Source: Mesostigma viride (taxonomy: Eukaryota; Streptophyta; Mesostigmatophyceae; Mesostigmatales; Mesostigmataceae). From it: a DNA stretch of 64,000 nucleotides. Shown here piece after piece: positions 35,517 to 47,500 of this stretch. The notes under the pieces were generated by a model that saw nothing but the letters and a program-made list of their open reading frames with translations, searched no databases and was not told where the DNA came from. The stretch lies in the NCBI GenBank assembly GCA_009746045.1, contig RPFO01000027.1:6076509-6140508 (forward strand). The letters are read 5' to 3'. Positions within the stretch are counted from its first letter, which is position 1. Each line of letters starts with the position of its first letter. The position numbers and the translations under genes were made by a program.

Positions 35517-38500
35517 TGTCTCCTCCCCTTCTCCGTGAGTGGCTGCGCGTCTGCGTATACTGTAGCCTTGTACCGCAGCCTGATGGAAACAAACTACGAT
35601 ATTCGCTCTTCTATAACGCAGTACATAAGCTTTTGATGTATAATATCTGACCAGGTTGCTCTATACTCCACGTTTGCTGAGGATTTTTTCGTTATCATAC
35701 AAGTGAGAATCCCTCTTGAAAGATTTGCTGAGTGACTATCATGTACTCAGCTGGCAACTGTGGCTGCGTTCATTTCACACCAATAACTTCAGAGATTGCC
35801 TTCTCTTAATTTGGTAGCCCTTGCACAACAGTACATCTATTTAATTTATGCTCCTTGTGCATGTGCGTGTGGTTGCTCTCATTTGTCTCCACATAAATGC
35901 ACTTCTGCTATTTTTTCCCATCCACCTGGCTCAGTTGCTTGCCAGCGAGTCGATGTGGAACGACTGTCGTATAACTTCGCGGTGCGCCTGTTGGATTTTT
36001 CTGGTTGGGACAACCGCTGTCAATGGCCGGGATACCGTGTCAGCGAGGAGGACGGATTTTGCCCCAACGTGACCACCTGCAGCGTGGGAGGTGCATCGTC
36101 CACGTGCTGCCCCTGCCTGGAGCTTCACCTTGCATTTCTGGAGACAAACGCATCAGTTGCGGACTTAAGTGTCATGTTCCTGGCTGGTTGTACCAATTTG
36201 ACGTACGGCTGCATGCTGGACAGCTTCTTCCGGCTCTTCGTGCAGTGCGGGTACAGTGCCAGGGTGAACGCGCTGATGTCGGCCATTGGGGCACCCTTCC
36301 CTCCGCCGCAGCCATCCCCACCGTCTCCCAAGACTGCACCACCTTCGCCGCAAGGACAAGGTTGGCAAGACACAGAAATGTCGCTGGTTTGGGACTCATA
36401 AATGGCGCTGGGATTGTGTTCTTATCTACTAGTGCATATTAGTCATCTGCTATTACTACTATGAATGTCCACACATCCTACTGACAAAAGTAATATACTA
36501 AGCTCACGCCGGGACTGTTACAGTAACGTCATGCATGGCATGTAATCAGTTAGGTTGTCTGCTGTTGGCTCTGATGTATTAAAATTGCAGTTTAAAATTT
36601 TGGAACAACCAAAATGTTTGAAATCCAAAGTATGATTGGATTGTTCCGCAGTTTGGTGCAAAAGCAGATGGCTTGTGGAGATGCGTCTTGAGCGGTAGAC
36701 CATTTTTGCCCACCCACACACCGCTGCATTGATGAAGCTTTCATTTGACTATTCAATAGATGGCTAACAACAAACTCATTTGCATTTAGCAAATGCAAGT
36801 GAGTGCATTGAACTGCTCTCATGCAACAAACTTTTTTAGTTGTTTTATCACTTGTCCCTGGCACACTGGTAGCTGCCGCAGTTGTAGATTTATATGTTGA
36901 CTTCGATGTTGACTTCGCTCACCCATCATGCATGCTTATGGTTTTTTTTTTCATGGGTGACTTTGCGTGCCTGCAGCCTGCACCCAGAGCATCAATGCGG
37001 ACCGCACAGTTGGGACCTTCAGCTACAGCTACGGTCCAGTTCAAGTCGATGTGAGGATGCGTGTGGTTGCAACGCACCAACCTTATGCAGTCCACCAGAA
37101 TGCCTGCCCATGCATGCCACAGATATGGATATACTATGCCACAGATATGCTGCGTAGTGCCGACCATCATGCATGGGCAAGGCATGATACAAGCTTGTTT
37201 AGGTTCATCATTTTGAGACATGCTGCCTGACGCGGTTCTGCATGTGTGACGCGTGCATATATATCCACATGCACTTTAAACCACCCAACTACATACAACA
37301 CACAACTTTGCTGTGCACGTACATGATTCCCTGCTTCAGTTTGCCAAAGCTTGAGGGTATGAGGGTATGAGTACGTTTTCTCGGAACGCATTGCATCACT
37401 GGAAGGATGAAGCTCAGCTTTTCTCTTTCCAAGTAGCATTGGCAAGTTCTATGGCTTTCACTAGTCACAATAACAGTTCGGCTCCCGATCAACTGGTCAG
37501 TCAGGGGGATCACCCTGTAGATAGAGTGGAATTAGAGTCTAGCATGCCTGGCTGTCAATGAATTATGTTCGTGCGGTTATATCCTTGTTGCACAATTCCT
37601 TCCTGGCCACCACACTCTGCAGTGGCAGAGAACCCTCGCGGTGCCCCAGTTCGACCGCGGCTGCGGGACACTCCAGTCCGTCTCCATCTCCTTCGTCGGC
37701 GGAGTCAGTGGCAAGGCTTCTGTGGAAAACCTGGAGGCTCGTCGTATTAATGTGACGCTGAACCTTGCAGCCCGGATAGTGGTTTCACGGTCTTCAGAAG
37801 CTGGTGGCGCGACGCTGTTTGTAGCCAATCCGGTTCGATCCGACGTGGCCTACTTGCATTCCTATGATGGTTTCTTGGATTTTGGCGGGGGTTCGGGTAG
37901 ACTTTTCGACGTGGGATGGGGTGTCACGGCGGCTAATTCCACCACTTTGACCACCAACATCGACGAGTTTCTTTCTGCCACAGCTGGCACGGTTGGCCAG
38001 GTTTACTTCCCAATAACCGCAACTGAAGCCTCTCGATCGAATGGCTCTGGAATTCATGTAGGCTTCGAAACTCAAGCTGGTGCGACAATCTCTGTTCGCT
38101 ACACCCTTACAAGAAGTCCGTCACCTCCGCCACTTTCGCCATTACCGCCATTCCGTACGTGGCATGCATGACTCAATTGCTTCAGACTTTTGTTCTTTGG
38201 AATTTATAGGAATTGGCGGTTTCCAGCATTGCCATGCAACTAACTGGAAACCCAAAGTTTTCTCATTCCTCTTGTCTTGCCCTCTGGTTATCCCATTTTA
38301 TGCCTACCTGTGTATTGAGAAACAAGTCAATGGATATCAATCCATAACGCCACCCTTCGCGTGCTTCTACCATCCCTTTATCTCAGAAAAGTGACAAATG
38401 CGGCAAAAATATTTTGCTTGGCAGGCAGGAGCAATAGCCACTACATAGCCCGTGCAGAATTTTAAAAGTGTTCTTTTCCGCCTGCCTACCTTGATATAAA

Positions 38501-41500
38501 ATTCGCTCTTTCCCACAGTAAGATAATTGTTCTGCTGCTATATGTGACTTTTTTGCTGTGTATGAATTTGGTATTGGTACTAGCTGCTTACAGCGCTCAT
38601 GCAGCAAGCCGTGCAAATTCTGTTTTCCTTTTGCGTGTAGCTAATGAGGATGTGCCTAGCTAGGTACAACAATCAGTGCCTCATCACATTGGAAGTGTAC
38701 TGGGAGCATTATGTTTTCTACGGACTCCAGACACATTGACTGCAAAGCTGCAAGATAGCGGGGAAATCTGTTTGCTTTGATGGCCGGCGAATGCGTGCAT
38801 GGCGATGGGTGGCCTGGCTGTGGGATTAATGGTTTGCAGTAAGATTATGTATGTACATGATAGGGCTGCCAGGAAGGGAACTAATAATGGCATCGGCAAT
38901 CATAACAACTTAGGGTGCAATTAGCTATATGCGGAAGCTGCTGGCAACATGGCTTTGCTAAGAATGACGAGTGAGGGGATGCGATGGATTGAAATGCATC
39001 CAACAAAGGCGGGCAAGAAGATGGGTAGTGCTCAGGGTCTCAGGTCAGACAGGAAAGATTGTCAGGGCATCGTCTGGTACACACCGATCCTTGGAGGGTT
39101 GACCTGACATATGCATGTCAAGGGATACACTCCAGCATGCACAGCCAACCAGGTATGAAGGTGTACATTCAACTGGGTTAAACGGAAAGGTATGAAGAGG
39201 CTGCCTGTATTCATTTGGGAGAGAACTGAAGAGGCTGCCATTACTCATTTAGCTAGCACGTGCAGGACTGCACTAGCGTTTATTTTCCTTGCAGCATTGG
39301 CTGGGCTAAGCCAGGGCTATCGTGTTGACTGGGTTAAACCTGGGGATATGCATGGCATGTCCCGTGGAGCAATGCAGCGGGTGACGTGCGTGGTGGTGTG
39401 GGTGGGTAGCTGCATGAATGGCTGCATGGGCGGGCGGGCGGGCGGGCGGGCGGGCGGGCGGGCGGTGAGTGGGTGTTTGAGACTGTGGTAAGCTCAAACA
39501 GCTGACGGGCACCCTATCGCACAACACTCTGGGTACCTTCGACAGCATAGCTATAGAGCCAGCGAGCCAAAATGCTGAGCGCCGATGCTGCAGGCTTCCA
39601 GCAGTGCTGGTCAGTCCAGTATCCTGACACAACAGCACATCCATGCCCTAGCGCCGCTGGGGAGGAAATTTGTTACCTCCCACCCAGCAACGCGTGTTTC
39701 GATACGTAACCCTTGGGTATCTGATTTCACATACCCGACGCACACACATACGTAAGAGATGAAAGAGTCACGGCTTGCGCCCCCCCCCCCCCACACACAC
39801 ACACCTGCGCCCTCCGACTGGCTTTTGCGTCGGGCTCCCCTAGCTCCCCCCCACGTAGACCAACCCGTTGCATCGGGCCCCTCCCCTTTGTAAACCCACC
39901 GGCCGTCCCGTCACCGTCCCTCTTGGGTGTCTGGCCCACCTTGACAATTGTGACCACCTTGACAAGGCCGCCTCAAAACGACAATACCCCCGCGATGATG
40001 CCACGTGACAAATGACAACCTTGGGGGGCACCTTGACGCCACTGGACACCGCACCTCCACAAACAAAGCGCCTTGGTTGGCAATGCCGCGTGGACGGAGC
40101 ATGGCCGGAGCGCCATGCGATACATTTCATGAACACAGTCCTACCTGGGCACCACAGTGCAGTTTTCAATCACCAAAGCTTGTTTTGGAAAGGTGCCTTC
40201 AGTTGTTGTCTGTCAGGGCTGCTGCCAATTTGAGCTCTTCTGTACCATGAACTGTAGAGCGAGTGCCAGCTTGCAAAACTGACGCTGACGTTGATGTGGT
40301 TGCTGACTTCGCTTACCTGTCCTGGTGGACCGTTGTCCCTTGGATCGCATGCCGTGCGCACGCCTGGCGCCTGTGGCCCAGCCTGCAGCCAGACCATCAA
40401 AACGGATGGCACGGTTGGCCCCTTCATCGACAGCTTCGGTCTTGTTCGCACCAATGTGAGCATGCATGTGGTTGCACAGCATCCTAGTCTGTGCACCAGA
40501 GTGCATGCCCCTCTGTAGTTGATGCTGTTGATAGCTTACATTGGCAAGCTGCCTGCAATCTAGGTTTGCTAATTGGCGCTGTTCACTGCCGTTGCGCATG
40601 CTGCCATGCCTTATCATCTGGGTCTATGCATATTTGCAATGCTTACGTGCACAGCCATGCACACACGTCTTTTTGGTTGCTATTTCCCCCATCAACCCGC
40701 GCTATGGCATCAGGAAAACTGTGTTTTTTCTGACGTGAGGTATGCAGAATTTGCTAATTGACAGCTTGCTTTTGAAGTTTCTTTGTGCATGCAGCGTTCA
40801 GGTGGATTCTCTTGTTCTCGAGAATCAACATAGCGATTTTCAATCAAAAAATCTTGTGTAAGTGCATTTGAAAAGGGATCTCGCCTGGCTGATGTGATGT
40901 TAATAGCATGAAATTATACATGCATTGCGCTTGCTTCTTCACTCCTGCATGTTGCATGACACTTTCCTCCCTGGCCCACCGCACCCTGCAGTGGATAAGG
41001 ACTCTCACGGTGAGCCAGTTTGACCGAGGCTGCGGGACCCTGCAAGCAGTCTCCATCTCCTTCATCGGCGGAGTCAGCGGTGGTGCTGCATATGAATCCT
41101 TACAGCGCACTTCACTGGTTATAACGCTAAACCTTGCCGCTGTGATAGTGGTTCGGAGATCCACGGCTGCTGGCGGTGCAGTCTTGTTTGAGGTCAACCC
41201 GTTAAGATCGCAGGTCGCTAACGTGGGTGCCTATGATAATGTGCTGGACTTTGGGGGGACTTCCGGGGCGACGTTTTCCGGGCTGTCAGCCACCCGGTCG
41301 AACAGCACCACCTTGACCACCAACCTTGGCGAGTTTGTTTCTCCCACGGACGGCAACCCGGGCCTTGTTTTTTTTCCAACCTCAGCCACCGCAGCCTCAC
41401 AAGTGATTGCCTCCGGCAATGTGACTCAACAGTTCCAGACGAACGCCAGTGCCACAATAACAGTCCTGTACATGCTTTCAGTAATAACTGCCCCTTCTCC

Positions 41501-44500
41501 TCCTTCACCACCACCTCCTCCGGGGCCTCCGCCGTCGCTGTCGCCGTCGCCACTGCCGCCATACCCACCGCCGCCGCCGTCGCCACCGCCGCCATACCCA
41601 CCGCCGCCGCCATCGCCGCCACCGTCGCCACCGCCGCCATCGCCGCCACCGCCGCCACAGCCGCCACCGCCGCCACAGCCGCCATCCCCACCTCCTCCGC
41701 CGCTGCCTTCTCCCCCTCCTCGTCCGGCTTTCTGTGAGTGGCTGCACATGCTTCTGGCGTACTACATCCCTGTCACCGAATCCCAACTATCTCTTTCTAC
41801 AGTTGCCATCCCTGTTGCCAGTAAATTGCATTATGGGCATCATGGTGGTGTATTGCTTACATTTTAAGTGTCTGAGCTCAACCTCTGGCACGTTGACTAA
41901 CGTTACCTGTTGCTTTCCCAGCAATCCGTTCTTACACACACATAAGGTTGACACGTGCCTACGCGGACACCCTTAATTTCTGTTGGCTTTGCCCATAGTC
42001 TCTTCTTCTCAACCCGAACAGCTTTGTGAATAAAGAGTAGCATTACCGTTGAGGAGGCTGGTCCTTTCCTGTACTTGAAATTGGGAAGGACATGCCGAAT
42101 CCTGCTGCGCTGATCTCATACTTTAATGCATGATGTGAGCCCGTGCTGTTGCAAAAGAAAGGTGAGACCTCTCCCCCAAATGAAGGCCGCCATTTGCGAA
42201 CGGAGCCCCATTTTACTGCCAACTTAGATACAACTTGCGCCTTTGGAATTCACAGTGTTTTACGATCTTCCTCACAATCATGTTGTTGAATGACGAGCCA
42301 ATGCTAACGAGCTTTCTATTCTTGAATATGTTTGAAAGCTACATTATTCAATGCTAGTATTGCCATCTTACAAATCAACCCTTTCCTGTACTTGAAAATG
42401 AGAGGCATTGTCCCAAACATATCCGTGGGTAATATGCACATGTTCAGCACCAGGGCTCTCGTGCACCCTGTTGCAAAAGACTGGTTAGAATGACCCAGTT
42501 TGACAAAGGGAGCACCGTCATGTCATGCTGTTTCCGCAATGCACAGCTCTGGCAGGTGCTCCGCACGATACACCATTCACCATTGTCAATGACTTAAGCT
42601 CTCCCTCACAATGCTGTGGGTGGTGACGAGCCCATGCCAGTGCGCTTTCATTCTTAGTTATGCGAACGCCTCCTTGCTTAACTTTCCCCGCCCCTGGCTT
42701 GTCTGCATGCACGGTTCCCTTACGTGTGTGCTGGCATGGAGCAGTGCCCCCCCCGATTGTGGACCCCCCAGCGCCCCCCCCGGCTATAGATGCTGCAGCC
42801 TGCGCCGAGGCGGACTATGACCTCTCGTATGACTTGGTGAATGTCATCGACGGCGATACGGCCTGTGACTTCCCCAGCTACTTGCAAGACACCGAATCCG
42901 GCTGCCCGAGCACGACCTGCGGCGTTGGCACTTTCAGCCGCCCATGCTGCCCCTGTCTTGGAAAAATCATGCAAGCTTTCCAGACCTCTCGCGCCACCTC
43001 AGGGGTGCTCAGCCTTCAGGCATTAGTTGACTGCCGGTCACTGGTTGTGGGGGGCTGCCCCGTGCGCGCTTACCTGGATGCCATGAAGGCATGCACAGGG
43101 GTGAATGCAACCAGCTTGCCAGACCTGACCGGTGGTGTGGCTGGGCTGGAAGCCATCATAGGTGCGTGCGCAGAGCGCCACCATAATGTTGATACAAGTT
43201 TGATAGGCATGTATTAGCTGCAATGGCACCCTGACGATCAATAGTGGCCCGCAGAACAAGGCATTTTCTAATAGCGTTCTTTGGATGGGCGTGGTCTTTG
43301 CCTGTGTGCATGAGCCTCTAGATAGGCCGTCCACTCGCCAGTAACAAACCTCATACAGGAACATGTAAACAGCGCGCAAAGAGGGTACATGCGGCCATTC
43401 GTCCTCATTAGAAACAGCTGCTCGCAGATTTTGCGGTGGCTCTATTAATTTAAAGCACCTGTTTTGGCCCAGATTGGAAAAGTTAGTGTGGCAAGGGCAT
43501 GGGCAGGTTGGGAGCCCTGGGGATTTGTAATGAGGGAACCAGGGGCAGGATAAAAGGGGCGAGGAGGGAGCTGGGGATGGTGAATGGTTGACTGTTCAAC
43601 ATCCTCTGGTTCGCTTATTATTCGCTCCGGACAACTCGTATCATTTTGCACCTCTACTGATGTAGGAATGTTCGCAACTATCACATGCTTGGTCGGTTTA
43701 TACCAGGGTAGTTTGTGTGCCTGGTACAGCTCCCCCTTGGTCTGCATTTGGAGCAGAGATGCTACTGGCACACATGCATACTGTACAATGCTCCCTCCCT
43801 CCCTCCCTCCCTCCCTCCCTCCCTCCCTCCCTCTCCCTCCCTCCCTCCCTCCCTCCCTCCCTCCCTCCCTCCCTCCCTCCCTCCCTCCCTCCCTCCCTCC
43901 CTCCCTCCCTCCCTCCCTCCCTCCCTCCCTCCCTCCCTCCCTCCCTCCCTCCCTCCCTCCCTCCCTCCCTCCCTCCCTCCCTCCCTCCCTCGCTAATTGC
44001 TCGCATGTTGCCTTGCCCTGATGCTCACAAGCAGCTTCACAGTCAGTGAGATTTTGTCTCTGCTATCTCTGTGAATGGCATTCTTGATTGTGCTCCCATT
44101 AATTAATTAATTTAATTAATAGACACGTGACTGCATCACGTGTAAGTCCTCAGTGGGAGGGGAACATGGGATGGAATGGATGGTGTAAGATATCTAGCTA
44201 GGTCTCAGTTACAGGGTTGTGGGCACCGTGGCCCGAATCGCTATGAATGCCATACGCGGTCACACGCGGAGCCCCCACAGACGTGTGCTCCCATATTCAC
44301 TCGTAACAGCTGGAAGCTAGAGCTAGTGTACACCTGCAGGATACAGGTCTGTGATAAAAAGTCACTCAATGCTCACAGAACCCTTTATGGTATTGTAATT
44401 TTGCTTGTGGACTGTCATTCTATCAAGCCCCACTTAACCTAGCATACGCAATAGAACTCCTGGCGTATATCCGCAAATCTGCTCCCTGCCTGCAGCCGGT

Positions 44501-47500
44501 GGCTTCCTCAACCCCCGCACCCTGGCCTACAGCGAACGCGGCTTTGGAGGCGTCCCTGCTGCCCCTGCCCTGGCGGTGGGGCCCAACCACGTCATCACCG
44601 TTGTGAGGTCTTCATTCGGGCGGTCACTCTACCGTGTGTATGTAAAGGAGCCCTGGCTCCAGGTCAAGCAGTCCTTCCTGACCCAGTTCCACCGCTCCAA
44701 CACCATCTGTCGAACGGGCCCCTTTGTGGGCACCCCCAACACACTGTACGACCACCTGGCCGACCGCTGGCTGATTATGGAGCTGGCGCGTAATGCCACA
44801 GGCGGCTACTTCCTGTGCTTGCTTTTCTCTATCACGAATGTACCATATGGTCTGCTGTACCGTGGGTTTACCATCGCACTACCTAGCAACCCAGGGGAAA
44901 TCAAGATTGCTGTTATGCCGGATGCTTACTATTTGGGCTCAACCGAAAACCCGCCTACGGTATATGCCTTGGACCGGGCGCGGTATATAACAGGGGCCAC
45001 GGCCCGCCCTTTTGCAAGGCTGCAGGCACCAGCTTTGTCGGGCCTTGCGCTGCAGGGCTTGATGCCGGGGCTCCTGGATGGGAGCCCCAGGGCGTGGTCT
45101 TCCTGCGGGTTGTTCGCTCGCCCGGTGGATGACGAGCTGCATTCGCAAACGCCTGATGCCATAGCGGATTTCATGGAGGTGTGGGAGTTGTGCCCCAGCT
45201 TTGACAACACCACCGCGGCTCGATTGACTCGGCTAGCCAACGTGAGGGTGTCAGAGTTTGATGCTAGCATCTGCGGCAGCAGTGCGGACACCCCTTGTTT
45301 CGAACAGCCGGGTAGCGCCACGCGGTTGACCAGCTACCACGCCGGCATGCCGTCGCGGCTGGTTTATCGCAGCTTTGACGACCACGAGTCGCTGCTGGCA
45401 ACCTTCACGGTGGACGGGGGATACGACAGGGTGAGTCATGGCACGGTTTTTGCTTACAGATTAGTATTAGAGTTCCAATGGCAAATGTGAGCATCTTTTC
45501 AAGTATTATTGTCATTGTGAAGTAAGGCTGCTGCGTAGGCATGGGGACGAGCAGTTTTCTAAGACTATTCTGACACTTATCGTGTTTGTCCATAGTGATT
45601 CCTTAGGTTGAATTATGTCGTTGTATTTCATCACTCATCCATCCATCCCTGCAGGGCGCCATCATGTGGGTGGAGCTGCAGCGAGCTGTGGACACGTCCA
45701 GTGGCGCGCTGGGACCCTGGGTGCGTGTTCAGGACGGCATCACGCCCTCTGACGGCAAGAATCGCTGGCACGGCAGCGCGGCCATGGACCGGTCGGGTGA
45801 CATCGCACTCGGCTACTCGCTGGTGGATGCCAGCAATGGCACGTTTGCCAGCCTGTACTACACCGGCCGTGGTGCGCTCGCGCCCTACGGGGCAATGCCC
45901 AGCCCAGAGATGCTGCTGGTGGCTGGCACGTCGGCAGCCACCACGTCCAGCTTTGGTGGCCGCAGCGCCATGGCGGTGGACCCCGTGGACGGCTGCAGGT
46001 TCTATTTCCTGGGGCCCTGGGAGACGACGGCGAGCCGCTCCGCCACCTACCTGGGCGCAGTCGCCTTTGCGCGGTGCACAGGCAAGTGCGCAGCCAATTG
46101 CTTATTCCTCATCAGACTGGCGTTTGATGAGGAATGTAAGGAATTGGGATGGCATGTTGACTGCTGAAGGATGTAGGCAATGTGGCATCCGATGAGCAGC
46201 ACGCACGCATCAAGTACAGGAATTGCGAGATATTTTTTGAGCTATCTGCTCATTTTATAGTTATGTTGCGGCGGGCTCAAAGGGGGCCGATCTGCCGCCT
46301 GTAGCGTAGCTCTACCATACGTCATCTACACCATGTAAGGTGCTTGTTGTTACTTAGGACTAGAGAGAAGGGGACTGGCGTTGCGCCGGTACTAGTGCCT
46401 ACTGGCAGCCGTGCCCCCCCTTGATTGAGGGGGGCGCGGCGCCTTGCGACATGTGCTTTGTTTTCCATTTTCACACCGTACTTAGAGTGGTGTGGTGGAC
46501 GTAGGGAGGCCTTTTTGCAGCTCGCAACTTTCCAATGTGAGGAAAGGTGGGCTGGCCGCTAGGGGGGCCGCTTTGCGGCCACTATGGCTTTTACGCCCAA
46601 TGTCAGTCGACGCTGCCAGCCTCCCCGTGTTATGGAGAGGTGACCCGCTGTTTTTCGAAATATTGGTGAAAGGTTGTAGTGCTGGTCCTAGGGTGTTCCC
46701 CCATGGCGCTGGGGTGCGCCGGCCGGGCTCCAGTTGGGAGCCCGTAGTGACTTGAATTTCGAAAGTCAATGAAGAGGAAATGCGGTTTTTAGAGAAGGTG
46801 GGTTTTGGCGGAGAGCCCTGCGAAAGGACAGCGCGAGGTGACGATCCCTGAAGGACGCGCTAGATTTGCCCTAGGGTAAAGTGTCCGCCGGGGATTTTTT
46901 ATCCCTGTATAGGCGTGCACGGGGGAAGCAGGGCGTTTTTCATAAAGATGGGGGTCAAGAGAAACTAGAGGTGGAGGAGGGTGCACCAAAGGCAGTGGCT
47001 CCCGTGGGTCGGGGGGGTCCTGTCGGCATGGGGAGGGCAGCAGGCGCCCTGTACCCTCTCGGCGCTCCGGCGAGCATGCAGGCGCCTTCTGCCCTTGGTG
47101 ATAAGGGAGAGGTGGGAAGCCGCGGTAAACCGTGGGTATTCATGCGCATTCATAAAAACTCTTTGAAAAATGCTACAAGGCCTGGCAAGCCTGGAAAAAA
47201 AATTTGCGCCCGACCAAAGGCGGCGGGCTCCGCTTTGCCTTTGCTGTTTTCCCGCGCCCCCCTCGAGGGGGGGTGCGTATGGAACCCGGCAGTGAGGTCG
47301 GGCTTTGTTTTAAGAAAATGCATTTTATACCATAGTAAAGCTCGACTCGGCTGCGGCTGCGTCAAGGCTCAGGACACCATGGCGATGGTGAGCCTTGGCG
47401 CTAGGAGGTCCGCAGCCACCATCATCATCACGATGGGGGGGATATAGAGCCAGTGGCAGTGGCTCTACCCTCGGGGAATCCCAGCGGCTCTGCCGGTGGG

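Noticed and set aside
41218-41786. Minus-strand Gly- or Ala-rich frames opposite the Pro-rich linkers
   Set aside because: They are shadows of the plus-strand proline codons. The plus strand has correct splice sites and domain sequence.
43584-44049. Leu/Pro/Ser-rich and Arg/Glu/Gly-rich frames
   Set aside because: They derive from the CCCT microsatellite in an intron.
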